Source: Nageia nagi (taxonomy: Eukaryota; Pinophyta). Taken from it: a stretch of 64,000 nt of DNA. The stretch is taken from NCBI GenBank assembly GCA_050084985.1, contig JBITNC010000002.1:34968001-35032000 (forward strand). The letters run 5' to 3'. Both the position numbers and the translations under genes were made by a program. The notes under the pieces were generated by a model. That model ran no database searches. It was not told the DNA's origin and saw only the letters and a list, made by a program, of their open reading frames with translations. Positions 23,501-33,492 of the stretch are shown one piece after another (the stretch's first letter is position 1; each line of letters starts with the position of its first letter).

Positions 23501-24960
23501 TACTTGAGAATTGAGATACTAGTTGTGGATGTACTCCCAAAGAGGGAGGAACCACATTACACTTGTGTTATCTTGTGTGAATGTTGTGTGATTGAGTTTC
23601 CTAGTCTTGGACCTTGAGATTAGAGTAGTGCTAATTCTCTCAAGTAGCTAAAGGTTTTGCTTAAAAATATAATGTAGATTATGAAGAAACCTTTGCAACT
23701 ATGGAAAAGATGCCTATTATGAGAGTTATCCTTACTCTTTTTTAGCTCAAAAATAAAAAGTTTTTCAACTTGATATCAAGGGTGCATTTCTCAATAGTGA
23801 CTTGGATGTGAAAATCTTCATAAATCAACCAGAAGGGTTTATAGTGGAAGGAAAAGAGTCTTTTGTGTGCAAACTAAAGAAATCAATATATGGACTTAAA
23901 TAAGCACCTTGAGCCTGGTATAGAAATATTTCAAGGTACTTTGTAGACATTGGTTTTCCTAAGTGTTTTTCTAACTTTGATTTATATGTGCTCAATCAAG
24001 AAAAATATGTGGTCTTGATTTTCCTTTATGTGAATGATCTTTTGATTACTAAGAATAATGATGAAATCATTCAAGAGTGCATATCTAAAGTTAAGGTAAT
24101 GTTTGAAATGACTGATCTTGGTCTCTTGCACTACTATATTAGAATGCAAGTGTGTCAATATAAAGATTGTACTTATATTAGTTAATCTAAGTGTATATCA
24201 AATATCTTGTAGAAGTTTGGAATAGAGGAGTGTAGATATGCTACAATCCCAGTCTCTTCTAGAATCACTATTTCTCTAAGCTCCAACTCTCAGTTAGTTG
24301 ATGCTATAAATTACAGGTAATTAATTGGTAGTCTTTTGTATTTGACTATATCCAGGCTAGATATTGCCTTCATAGTGAATCTGATGGCATGATTCATGTA
24401 GAAAACTTATGTTGAATATCTCAATGCTATTAAGCAAATCTTGAGATATGTTGTAGGGACTAAGGATCTTACTTTCAAGTATTCCAAGATGCTCTCATTT
24501 GTTCTCTCTAGATTCTCATATTTTGACTATGGAGGAGATAGAGATGATAAGAAGTAAACCTCTACATATGTGTTTAGAATTGATTTAGGTGCTATATCTT
24601 GGGCTTCCAAGAAGCAACCTACTATTTCTCTTTCCACCATAAAAGCTAAATATCATGCCATATCTATTGCAGCCCAAGAAGCCATTTGGCGAAGGTATAT
24701 TATGAAAGAAATTAAGTATGAGCAAGGTGGCTCATATTTGATCTATTTACATAATCAATTGACTACTTCTTTGGCTAAGAATCTAGTGTTCCATCAGAGA
24801 CTAAAACACATAGAAATCCATGCCCATTTTATCAAAGAGAAGATTCTTGATGGCATCATACATCTGGAGTATTGTCTATCCACCTTGAACTCTACTAATT
24901 TATTCACCAAGCCCCTCCTGGAATCTCAGTTCTATAAGCTTAAGGATGCTATCAGGTTGG
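20557..24960 (+). pseudogene. Element C gag-pol polyprotein
   Basis: ATG at 20557 starts Gag (KHILNGSNYGI); the UBN2-type Gag domain stays open at 20662-21255. The zinc knuckle near 21390-21450 has lost its first two cysteines to tyrosine (NYNYYDIQGHKEIDC). The protease region near 21560 is degenerate. Integrase runs over 21930-22640 with an HH-CC-type region, LRSDNGGEY and a Q-stop-NG motif. The RT is split by S1 at 23174-23642. The RT active site at 24027-24038 reads YVND in place of YVDD. RNase H spans about 24490-24960. Many stops sit where D has Gln or Arg codons (for example LK-stop-AP-stop-AWY near 23900), as expected of C-to-T decay. Confidence 0.92.
23174..23642 (+). mobile_element. 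Solo LTR S1 (D family) in the RT of C
   Basis: A single 469-bp LTR, from tgttagaatttgtaat to gctaattctctca, closely resembles the 508-bp LTRs of element D. The target duplication agtag is at 23169-23173 and 23643-23647. It splits the conserved ARLVAKGF motif of the RT of C. It was left behind by recombination between the LTRs of a former full element. Confidence 0.93.
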
Positions 24961-25060
24961 AAAGGAGGATTGAAGTTTTAATTCTTATGTTGAGTTCATA
25001 TTTATGATAAAAACTTCACCCCTAGGAGGATTTTATGTTGGACAGTATTGATTTCATAGC

Positions 25061-25292
25061 AAGTTTGCTCTACGTGAGAAACTTCTTGTATAAATTGGCC
25101 AATCTAGCACTATTTAGTTATCCATGTGTGAAGAACTCTTATGTGTCTTTTGGCATTATTCAGTTATCCATATGTGAGGAACTTATATGTGTATACTCTA
25201 TTTTTTATCAATCTAGCACTATTCAATTATCCATGTGTGAGGAACTCTTATGTGTCTTTTGGTACTATTTAGTTATCCATATGTGAGGAACT
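25061..25292 (+). repeat. Five-copy stem-loop array in element C 3' UTR
   Basis: Copies at 25061-25084, 25116-25137, 25162-25183, 25225-25246 and 25271-25292. The first has the D-type sequence (arms AAGTTT and AAACTT around a ctacgtga-containing loop). The other four are 22-mers with outer arms AGTT/AACT or AATT/AACT, an inner cc/gg pairing in most copies and a loop ending TGTGA. They align base for base with the 22-nt core of the D copies. The position, between RNase H and polypurine tract, is the same as in D. Confidence 0.7.
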
Positions 25293-25765
25293 CATATGTG
25301 CATGCTTTATTTTGTAATGATAATTAACACATGTTTTATATACAACATGTGAATATAAGTTTTTAGCATGGTATCTTCATGATGACTTATAGTGCACCAT
25401 TGATCAGTTCATGATAGCATTTATGTGATTCATCTATCTTTGTTGATATGAATATGATGCATCTAACTGATCTTATCATTTGAGTTGCTTATGACTTGTA
25501 GGTTCCTTTGAGATTGTAGGTTACTTACCATAGGTATGTAGGCTCTTGGAGACTCATCATGACTTCTAGTTGGATGACTACTTCATATGCATTGAGACCA
25601 GTTACGGTTAATGATTGTATTTAACAAAGTAGTGAGTCTTAAACTAGATCTTCTTTACTTCATAAATATATAAAAAGTTTTCATCTCCATTGTATTTGTT
25701 TAGAGGAGAACTCTCTTACTTTCTCTTCTTCTTCTCTCTTACTCAATCTATCCCAATATTGCATT

Positions 25766-25774
25766 AAGAAGGAG
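25766..25774 (+). promoter_or_regulatory. Polypurine tract of element C
   Basis: aagaaggag directly before the 3' LTR start; the counterpart in D is aagggggag. Confidence 0.8.
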
Positions 25775-26015
25775 TGTTAGAATGTATAATGCATTATTGT
25801 AAAGGTTTGTATTAAATATTCTATGTAAGTTCACTAATACTTAAGGGTATCATTGATACCTTAAGTACTTAAGTGATATGATAATGTAACTTGCCCTACA
25901 CTCCATGTCATGAGCATGCCCCTTGGGTAAAAGGATGTTCATATCATGCTTTTGTACATTGGATAAAAGGGTGATCCAAAGAGGGATTTTGGCCTATAAA
26001 TAAAAGACTTCCTCT
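25775..26015 (+). repeat. Element C 3' LTR, first part
   Basis: Matches the start of the 5' LTR from tgttagaatgtataatg to the TATA-like box region. It is cut at the target duplication cctct (26011-26015) by solo LTR S2, and resumes at 34920. Confidence 0.93.
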
Positions 26016-26352
26016 TGAAGGAACTAACACTAACAAGATAATTATTAAACAACCAAGATCTCTTGAAAGCTCACAATACACATATAACAATCTCACAAAG
26101 TAACTCAAGATGTAAAGTGGTTCCTCCAACTAGGAGTACATCCACTAACTAAATATTTACTTCAATCACAAATACAACTCTTTTACAATTCTCCTAATCT
26201 CAACTCCTACACTTCTATCCCATAGCATAACTTTACTTCATAATTTTGGTATATGATCACAAAGAGGGAGCCTCCTATTTATAAGCCAAAATCTTTTTTG
26301 GATCACCATTTTATCCAATGTACAAAAGCATGACATGAACATCCTTTTACCC

Positions 26353-26860
26353 TGTTAGAATTTGTAATGAAATATTGTGAATATCTAAACTCCTTGTAAA
26401 TTCAATTAATCACTTAAGGGTATGTAGATACCTTAAGAGATTAATAGAATTCTTTAATATGTAGACTTTGACTTTACCAAAGGAGTTAGTTGGTAGGTTG
26501 AAGTTTGGTGGTACATTTAATGTAACCCTAACCTTACCCTTGGGTTAAAGGAAGGTTAGGGAGGTGCTCTCAACCTATAAATAGAGGGCCTCTCCTCATG
26601 TAAACATATCTAAGTTTTGAGTAAGATTACTCTACTTGGTTGTGTAGGAGAGAGCTAGAGAATAGTTGTAAGAGAGACATAGATTTGAGAATAAGAGAAC
26701 TAGTTGTGGATGTACTCCCAAGGAGGGAGGAACCACATTATATTGGTGTCATATTGTGTGAATGATGTTCTTAGAATTATAGATGTGTTATCTTGTGTAC
26801 ACTTGAGTTTCCTAGTCTAAGGTCCTAGAGGATTTGATTAGATCTAGTTCAAATCCTTCA
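26353..26860 (+). repeat. Element D 5' LTR
   Basis: Starts tgttagaatttgtaatg, ends aaatccttca. The TATA box TATAAATA is at 26576-26583. A near-perfect pair with 34251-34758. Confidence 0.97.
26576..26583 (+). promoter_or_regulatory. TATA box in element D 5' LTR
   Basis: TATAAATA within ccTATAAATAgaggg, about 285 bp before the LTR end. It is also present at 34474-34481 in the 3' LTR and in the related solo LTR S1. Confidence 0.65.
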
Positions 26861-26875
26861 TTTGGTATCAGAGCC
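26861..26875 (+). promoter_or_regulatory. Primer binding site of element D
   Basis: tttggtatcagagcc, a perfect initiator-tRNA-Met-type primer site directly after the LTR. Confidence 0.92.
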
Positions 26876-27337
26876 ACGTTGAGGAAGCTCTTTTGGTGTG
26901 GAAGCTACATCTTGGAAGTGCTTCATCCTTCTCAACTTTGGAGATCTTCATTCTTCATTGTGAGGTAAAAGGTTTGCAAAGGTATAACCTTCTATCCTTC
27001 TTTAACAAAGTTCATTATGATACTAATCTTTTGTATGATTATGCTAGCTTAATGTCTTAGCAATACCATAATATATTTTTGCTATTCTCTTCTTACTAAC
27101 AAACTTTTATGTTAGTAATCTATTTTTTGTACAAAGAAAATTTTTTTTCTTTTGAGCAAAAATATATTATGCTAGCATCTTATTAAAAAAAATTTTTTTT
27201 ACAATAGTCTTTTGTGAACAATATCAAAAAAAAAAGGAGGAAGGTGCAATTTTTTTTTACATATTTTATTGAGGAGGCCAAATTTTTTTGGTTCTACCAC
27301 AATTTTAAGAGGCACACTCCTATCTTTAAAGGTTTAA

Positions 27338-27512
27338 ATTATCTATATATATATATATATTTTGATTTTGTTTAAAACATATTCACAAATATATATATTT
27401 TATGTTTAATTTACACAAAATCAAACAAAATTATATATATATCTATATAGTTTTTATATATATTTTTACATCTGTTTAAAATGTAATTAAAAAAATATAT
27501 ATATAAACTGTT
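27338..27512. repeat. TA-rich microsatellite region in element D leader
   Basis: Runs of ta dinucleotides (a long run near 27340-27360, shorter ones near 27393, 27434 and 27495) separated by poly-a and poly-t stretches. Confidence 0.7.
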
Positions 27513-27627
27513 TCAAAACGGGGGTTCACGTTTTTCAATTTATTTAAAATCACAATAAATAAATATTTATGTTTACATTTGGGGGGTCCAAATTAAATAA
27601 ATTAAATCATATAAAAATACAACTTGG

Positions 27628-28235
27628 GGGGTCCTCCTCCGCGTGCGGCCTCTGGTGGCTCCTCCTGTCCACCGCCGCACCGCGCTACTCCACCACCACG
27701 TGCGCCTCCGTCTCTGCGTGCAGCTACTCTTCCGTGCCTCCTGTCCATTGTTTAAGCTGCTCCTCCTCCTGCGTTTGCTACCGTCTGCACCTGCTTGCAG
27801 GATCCGTTGCGTGGGTCTGTGACTCTGCACGCTACCATTTTACGAGCTCCCTACTGCCACTACTCGTAGGATCTACCCCACACACCGTGTTTGACATGAT
27901 GCAGGGTGTTCACCACGCACTGTCGTCTCATCGGCTCCGCTCCTCTTCCTGCCCTCCTCGCATGACTCACGTTTGCATGGTGTAAACATAGTTTCCTGGA
28001 CTGTGACGCACGCAGCATATGCACACTATGGCGCCATAACCGGGCCCTCCAACATGTTTGCCAAGATGCATGGTGCAGACCCTATTTATGGCTGACCTGA
28101 TCGTTGGCTATGCCCCGCCAGTCATCCCTGCCAACCTCTGCCCCTCTCATCTCAGCGACTTGGGTGGTCAACCACGCGGCCTCCGCCCACCACTACCCAC
28201 GTGGCTTAACGCTCCTACGCATGCCCTTTCCATTT
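27628..28235. other. GC-rich island in element D leader
   Basis: A sudden GC-rich stretch of about 600 bp lies inside an otherwise AT-rich leader. It begins ggggggtcctcctccgcg. Open frames occur on both strands (for example 138 codons at 27569-27985), but they are serine/cysteine/arginine-rich and lack any family motif, so I treat them as composition shadows. Element C has a weaker island at the same relative place (about 18378-18660). Confidence 0.6.
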
Positions 28236-28780
28236 TTTTCAAACTTTGTTTGCGCCTTTAATTTTTTTTTACCTACACCACCTGATCTCCTTAAATACAT
28301 TTTTGACTACTTGCATATTTTCATTGCACTTTCAAGAGCAAAGAGGGGGGGTCATCATTTTTAACTCCAAAGTATTTACTTGTTTATTGACTTAGGAATA
28401 TTTTTAACTCCAAAGAGGGGGTCATATGCAATCTCTAAGCATGGTTAAAAGGGATAAACCTTTAAGTAAAAAGGGGGGGCCTTGGTATAAATTTTTTTTA
28501 CTTAAATTGTATCTAGATGCATGTATCTTATTTGAAGACTAAATCATGCTTAGGACTTAAATTTGTAATGCATGATGCATGCTTACTTAAATTTTAAGTC
28601 ATGATAGAATGCATAAGTATGCTTAGGACTTAAATTTTTAATGCATGATGCATGCTTACTTAAATTTTTAAGTCATGATACAATGCATGTTATGAATTAA
28701 ATACTAAGTAGGACTTAGTTCTTTGTTTAATTCATTAAGTGCTTGAATAAAGTGAGAAAAATATGAACAATGTAAACATC

Positions 28781-29370
28781 CTTTAGGGGTTAGAACAAAA
28801 CCCATTGGACTCAATTTTTTGGCCTTTTTAAGGTTTCAAGTTCGTGTGGATGGAGTATTTTTCACCTTACTTTATATTTTTTACACATTTGCTTATACTT
28901 GCAATACGCAAAAATGTGAAAAGTAACCCCTAAAATGAATACATCCGCACGTATTTTCCACAACATGACTTGTTTGGGGAGCCATGAGGTGAGGACAGGG
29001 CATACTGGAGCCCTTTTAGTCTGAAGAACCAAGTGGTGGTAAGTCCGTCTTAATTGCCCCTAAGACCTCTGTTGGATTGGACATAACTCTATTAGGTGGA
29101 CAGGCATGTGTGTAGTGATACCACATGTCCGCACGTCCATTCAGGGATTATCCTGATAACCTAGGAGGAAAATTGAAACCCTTAATCAAGATAATTAAAA
29201 TGGTCGGTCCAAGATACGTCGGATCCTTGGAAAATAGTAGGTACTTCTCCTTGTGAGAGTATATCACTGACCAAGGTGAACTAGTTGAGGACTGGTAGTA
29301 CCTGGGCTCCACCTTGCGGGCATCCAGGTGAAGGCCTAATTCTATACAAGAAAACAACCCCAACTTTATC
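28781..29370 (+). promoter_or_regulatory. Conserved pre-gag leader block of element D
   Basis: Counterpart of 19764-20345 in element C, ending about 125 bp before gag. Conservation between a young and an old element, without a shared open frame, suggests an RNA function such as packaging, dimerisation or translation start. No structure was computed. It contains the short inverted repeat ttatc-ct-gataa. Confidence 0.65.
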
Positions 29371-29496
29371 CTTCTATGGATCGTGGTTAATGAGTTTACA
29401 CATGTGGGACATGTTTGCTTATTAGATGTTTTATATGTATAGATGAAAATTGTAAAAGTTTACATTCTTATTGCATATTTATTGTTTTTTGTAGCA

Positions 29497-30525
29497 ATGG
29501 TTGAAACCTTCGTTCCCAAGCACATACTCGATGGTTCCAACTTTGGAATATGGGAACCACGTATGAAAGCCGAGTTACAAGCAAGAAAGCTATGGCAGAC
29601 AGTTAGTGAAGATGCGGTTGCTCCTACCGATGAGAAGGCTCTTGAAGTATACAACTCAAAGAATGAGTTAGCAACTTCTATGATTTACCGTGCAGTTTCA
29701 GATGATGTCCTTCTCATGATTTCTTCATCAACTTCAGCAAAGGAAGCTTGGGATAGGTTAAAGAAAATCTACCTTGGGTCCAAATTTTCAAGGAGGTTTA
29801 CCATTCTACAAAAGTTGTTGCAGTATCGACAAAGTGAAGATGAAAGTGCCTCCATCTACTTGAACAAAATCATTGACCTCAGGACACAACTGGTTGGTTG
29901 TGGATGCAACTGGATCAATGATGAGTTCATGGTCTTCATCATTCTACAAAGCCTTACTTCAAAGTTCAGCAACTTTGTCACAGTTATGGAAATAAGGCTC
30001 GATGATGAAGAAGATGTCATCTCACTTGATAACCTTTCAAGACTTCTTCTAAAGCATGAGGAAACTTTGAACAAGAAAATGTTGAACCTTTCTCCAAAGG
30101 ACCATAGCATTGCTCTAGGAGCAACCAAAACTCCTTTCAAGAAAAAGTTCAAACATTACAAATTCAAAGACAACAAGTCCTCATCTACCTTCAGGAAGTA
30201 TGACAAAAAGGGCAACAACAACAACAATCATGGCAACTACAGGCACAGGAATGATAAAGCAGGATCAAGCAATCCAACACCTCAAGAAAGTTTGATGGGA
30301 ATTGTAACTTCTGTGGCATCTTTGGGCACAAAGAGTATGATTGTCGCAAAAAAATTTGCTCAAAAAGGAAAGGGAAATGCAAATGTGAGAAATTTCAATA
30401 ATAAAAAGAAGAACAAGCATGCTGCTTCTGTTGCCTACTACTCAATGACTCAAACTATTTCAAATGATTGGATTGTTGATACAAGATGCACTAATCACAT
30501 GTGTTATGAAAAAGATAAGTTTTAA
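29497..30525 (+). pseudogene. Element D gag and start of protease
   Basis: The open frame begins at 29443, but the likely start is Met at 29497 (MVETFVPKHILDGSNFGIW), where similarity to C begins. Residues about 30-190 form the UBN2-type Gag domain, followed by a lysine-rich stretch. The zinc knuckle (C-N-F-C-x4-H-x4-C, 30303-30344) is coded in a different frame from the rest. A pair of opposite small indels, the second probably in the A run at 30348-30354, restores the frame. The protease motif near 30475 reads WIVDTRCTNHM, with Arg where the catalytic D-S/T-G has Gly. The frame stops with TAA at 30523-30525, where a Gln codon is expected. Confidence 0.93.
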
Positions 30526-31561
30526 AACTTTCATAAGTACAAAAAGGATGCAGTTGTGATAGGTGATAATACAGTCCTTGATGTTCACGGAATAGGAAGT
30601 GTGAAGATTCATGGAAAGACTCTTGATAATGTCTTTTATGTGCCTAAACTAAGGACGAATCTCATCTCCGTGATTCAAATTACAAGGAAAGGATGCTCAT
30701 TTGAGTTTACCTCACACTCTTGGTGTGTTAAGAAAGGACTTGCCACTTTGATGAAAGGATCAGTAAAGAATGACCTTTATATTGTGGATCAAGTACCTTC
30801 AAAGATTTGTCTTGCTACAAATGTTTGTTCAAAAGGTAATCTTTGGCATCAACGATTAGGACACCTTAACCACAAGAGTATTCAAGCTATGAAAACTCAA
30901 GAACTTGTGGAAGGTTTACCTAATATTTCACCCACAGTTGGTCTTTGTGAAAGGTGCATTCTAGGAAAGATGCATAGGCAAAAGTTTGAAAAAGATAAGG
31001 CAACTCGGGCTACTTGTCCTCTTGAGCTTGTGCATTCAGATTTGATGGGTCCTTTTCAGACTAAGTCACTAGGTGGAGCTTCTTATGTTCTGACCTTCAT
31101 TGATGACTTCAGTAGGATGACATTTGGTTATTCTACTTGAGCACAAGGATCAAACTTTTGACAGGTTTCAAGACTTCAAGGCACTTGTTGAAAATCAAAC
31201 TGATTTTAAGATCAAAATGCTGAGATCTGACAATGGGGGTGAATATAATAGCAATGAGTTTAACAACTTTTGTGTTAAACACGGGATTAAGCGACAATTC
31301 ACAATCCCATACACCCCTCAGCAAAATGGAGTTGCTGAAAGAAAGAATCGCACCATTATGGAAATGGCAAGATGCATGTTGGGTAACCTTCCTAGTTTCT
31401 TATGGGGCGAAGCTGTTCACACTGCTATTCACACCCTAAATAGGTGTCCTACTAAGGCAGTTGAAGGTAAAACTCCATATGAAGCATGGACAGGAAAGAA
31501 ACCTAACCTCTCACACTTCAGGATCTTCGGTTGTGATGCATTTGCCTTCATTACCTCATAG
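30526..31561 (+). pseudogene. Element D protease end and integrase
   Basis: The same frame continues after the stop to 31140. It carries a VDQVPSKICLATN stretch, the pre-integrase zinc motif (WHQRLGHLNH ... CERC) and the first catalytic Asp in VHSDLMGPF. A one-base shift near 31128 moves the reading to the 31124-31561 frame. That frame has the second catalytic Asp in LRSDNGGEY, the catalytic Glu in QQNGVAERKNRT and the KTPYEAW and NLSHFRIFGC motifs. TAG at 31559-31561 ends it. All three catalytic residues survive; only the frame is broken. Confidence 0.93.
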
Positions 31562-31664
31562 AAAAGAAAGAAGCTAGATAAACGATCAGAAAAATGCATC
31601 TTTGTGGGGTATGATAATCAGCATAGAGGTTACAGGCTCTACTCTTCATCCCATAAAATAGTCT

Positions 31665-33422
31665 TTGTGTCTAGGGATGTTAAGTTCAATGAACTTTTCT
31701 GAGGATACGACCTCTCATGCTGAAGTGTCTGATACAGATGATTCTTCGCCTGCACCTAACTGGTTGGATGAGCATGTAGAGAAGTCACCACAAGAGCAAA
31801 ATTCTCCGGCACAGAGAATTACAAGAAGTATGACCTTGAATAAATCCTTATTTGCCAAAATTGATAATATGCATGAGCCATCAACCTTCAAAGAAGCTTC
31901 CAAGCAAGAGTGTTGGATGGAAGCTATGAAAGTTGAGTGTGAGGCTCTCATGAAAAATGAAACTTGGGATTTGGTTCCTTATCCCAATGAGAAAAATGTG
32001 ATTGGCAATAAATGGATATACAAGGTCAAGTATAATTCTGATGGAAACATTGAAAAATACAAGGCAAGATTAGTGGCCAAAGGATTCGCTCAGAAATATG
32101 GTATTGATTATGAGGAAACCTTTGCTCCTGTAGCCAAGATGCCTACTGTCAGAATAATTCTTGCTCTTTCTGCAGCTCAAGGATGGAAAGCTTTTCAACT
32201 TGATGTCAAAAGTGCATTTCTCAATGGTGACTTAGATGTTGAAATCTACATGAATCAACCAGAAGGATTTATTCCAGCAGGAAAAGAGACTCTTGTGTGC
32301 AAACTAAAGAAGTCTTTGTATGGACTTAAGCAAGCACCTAGAGCATGGTACAAGAAAATTTCAGGATTCTTTGCAGATATTGGTTTTTCCAAGTGCTTCT
32401 CAGATTCAGATCTATATGTACTCAATCAAGGACAAGACGTGGTCATAATACTCCTTTATGTGGATGATCTTCTCATCACAGGCAATAATATTGAAATCAT
32501 CCAAGAGTGCATCTCCAAACTCAAGGCAACATTTGAAATGACTGATCTAGGTCTATTGCATTACTATCTTGGGATGCAAGTATACCAACACAAAGATTGT
32601 ACTTATCTTAGTCAATCTAAGTATATATCAGACATCTTGCAAAAGTTTGGAATGGAAGAGTGCAAATATGCTGCAATACCTGTTTCTCCTGGAATTGTTG
32701 TATCACTGAGCTCAGATTCTCAGTTGGCTGATGCTACAGCTTATAGACAATTGATTGGTAGTCTTCTGTATCTGACTATCTCTCATCCTGATATTGCTTT
32801 TGCAGTGAATCTGATGGCACGATTCATGCAAAAACCATATGTTGAACACCTCAACGCTGTTAAGCAAATCTTGAGGTATGTCGCAGGGACAAAGGATCTT
32901 GCTCTTAAGTATTCCCAAGTACCCTCGATTGTTCTCTCAGTGTTCTCAGATTCTGATTATGGGGGAGATAGAGATGATAGAAAATCAACCTCTGCATATG
33001 TGTTTAGCATTGGTTCAGGTGCTATCTCTTGGGCTTCCAAGAAGCAACCTACTGTGACTCTTTCTACCACCGAAGCCGAATATCGAGCCATGTCTGTTGC
33101 CGCCCAAGAAGCTATTTGGCTAAGACATCTTCTGAACGAAATTGGGTATCAGCAAAATGGCCCATCTCTTATTTCGTCAGATAATCAATCGGCTATCTCT
33201 TTGGCTAAGAATCCTGTGTTCCATCAGCGAACCAAACATGTAGAAATCCAAGCTCATTTTATCAGGGAGAAGGTTCTAGATGACATCATACACTTGCAGT
33301 ATTGTCCATCTACTGAAAACTCTGCTGATTTGTTCACCAAGCCCCTTCCTGAAGCTCAGTTCTGCAAGCTTAGGGATTCTCTCGAGTTGGTGAAGTTGCC
33401 CTCAAGGGGGAGTGAAGTTTAA
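31665..33422 (+). CDS. Element D RT and RNase H segment
   Basis: The longest open frame in the window, 585 codons. The nominal Met at 31665 is only where this frame happens to open; the true protein is part of the polyprotein, and the segment before about 31700 belongs to another frame. RT motifs: KARLVAKGFAQKYGIDYEET, AFQLDVKSAFLNGDL, KKSLYGLKQAPRAWY and an intact YVDD at 32457-32468. The connection and RNase H follow with SDSDYGGDRDDRKST, SWASKKQPTVTLSTTEAEYR and LFTKPLPEAQF. It ends at TAA after GSEV. It could still encode an active RT core if expressed. That is inference. Confidence 0.93.
   Translation: MCLGMLSSMNFSEDTTSHAEVSDTDDSSPAPNWLDEHVEKSPQEQNSPAQRITRSMTLNKSLFAKIDNMHEPSTFKEASKQECWMEAMKVECEALMKNETWDLVPYPNEKNVIGNKWIYKVKYNSDGNIEKYKARLVAKGFAQKYGIDYEETFAPVAKMPTVRIILALSAAQGWKAFQLDVKSAFLNGDLDVEIYMNQPEGFIPAGKETLVCKLKKSLYGLKQAPRAWYKKISGFFADIGFSKCFSDSDLYVLNQGQDVVIILLYVDDLLITGNNIEIIQECISKLKATFEMTDLGLLHYYLGMQVYQHKDCTYLSQSKYISDILQKFGMEECKYAAIPVSPGIVVSLSSDSQLADATAYRQLIGSLLYLTISHPDIAFAVNLMARFMQKPYVEHLNAVKQILRYVAGTKDLALKYSQVPSIVLSVFSDSDYGGDRDDRKSTSAYVFSIGSGAISWASKKQPTVTLSTTEAEYRAMSVAAQEAIWLRHLLNEIGYQQNGPSLISSDNQSAISLAKNPVFHQRTKHVEIQAHFIREKVLDDIIHLQYCPSTENSADLFTKPLPEAQFCKLRDSLELVKLPSRGSEV
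33404..33412 (+). promoter_or_regulatory. Internal polypurine-like tract at the end of D pol
   Basis: aagggggag inside the last codons, identical to the true polypurine tract at 34242-34250. In many copia elements such a tract directly follows RNase H. Here 830 bp separate the two copies. Confidence 0.55.
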
Positions 33423-33492
33423 ACTTTTGTTAGTGATGACAACTTCACCTCTAAGAGGCCTTTTTTTATTGTACATTCTAGACCTCCGTGGT

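Noticed and set aside
26016-26352. Local inversion of part of the C 3' LTR
   Set aside because: A perfect cctct duplication outside the reversed segment and a complete reversed LTR after removing D show a separate solo-LTR insertion.
27569-27985. 138-codon frame in the GC-rich island of D as a captured gene
   Set aside because: Ser/Cys/Arg-rich, open frames on both strands, no recognisable domain; treated as a composition effect pending a database search.
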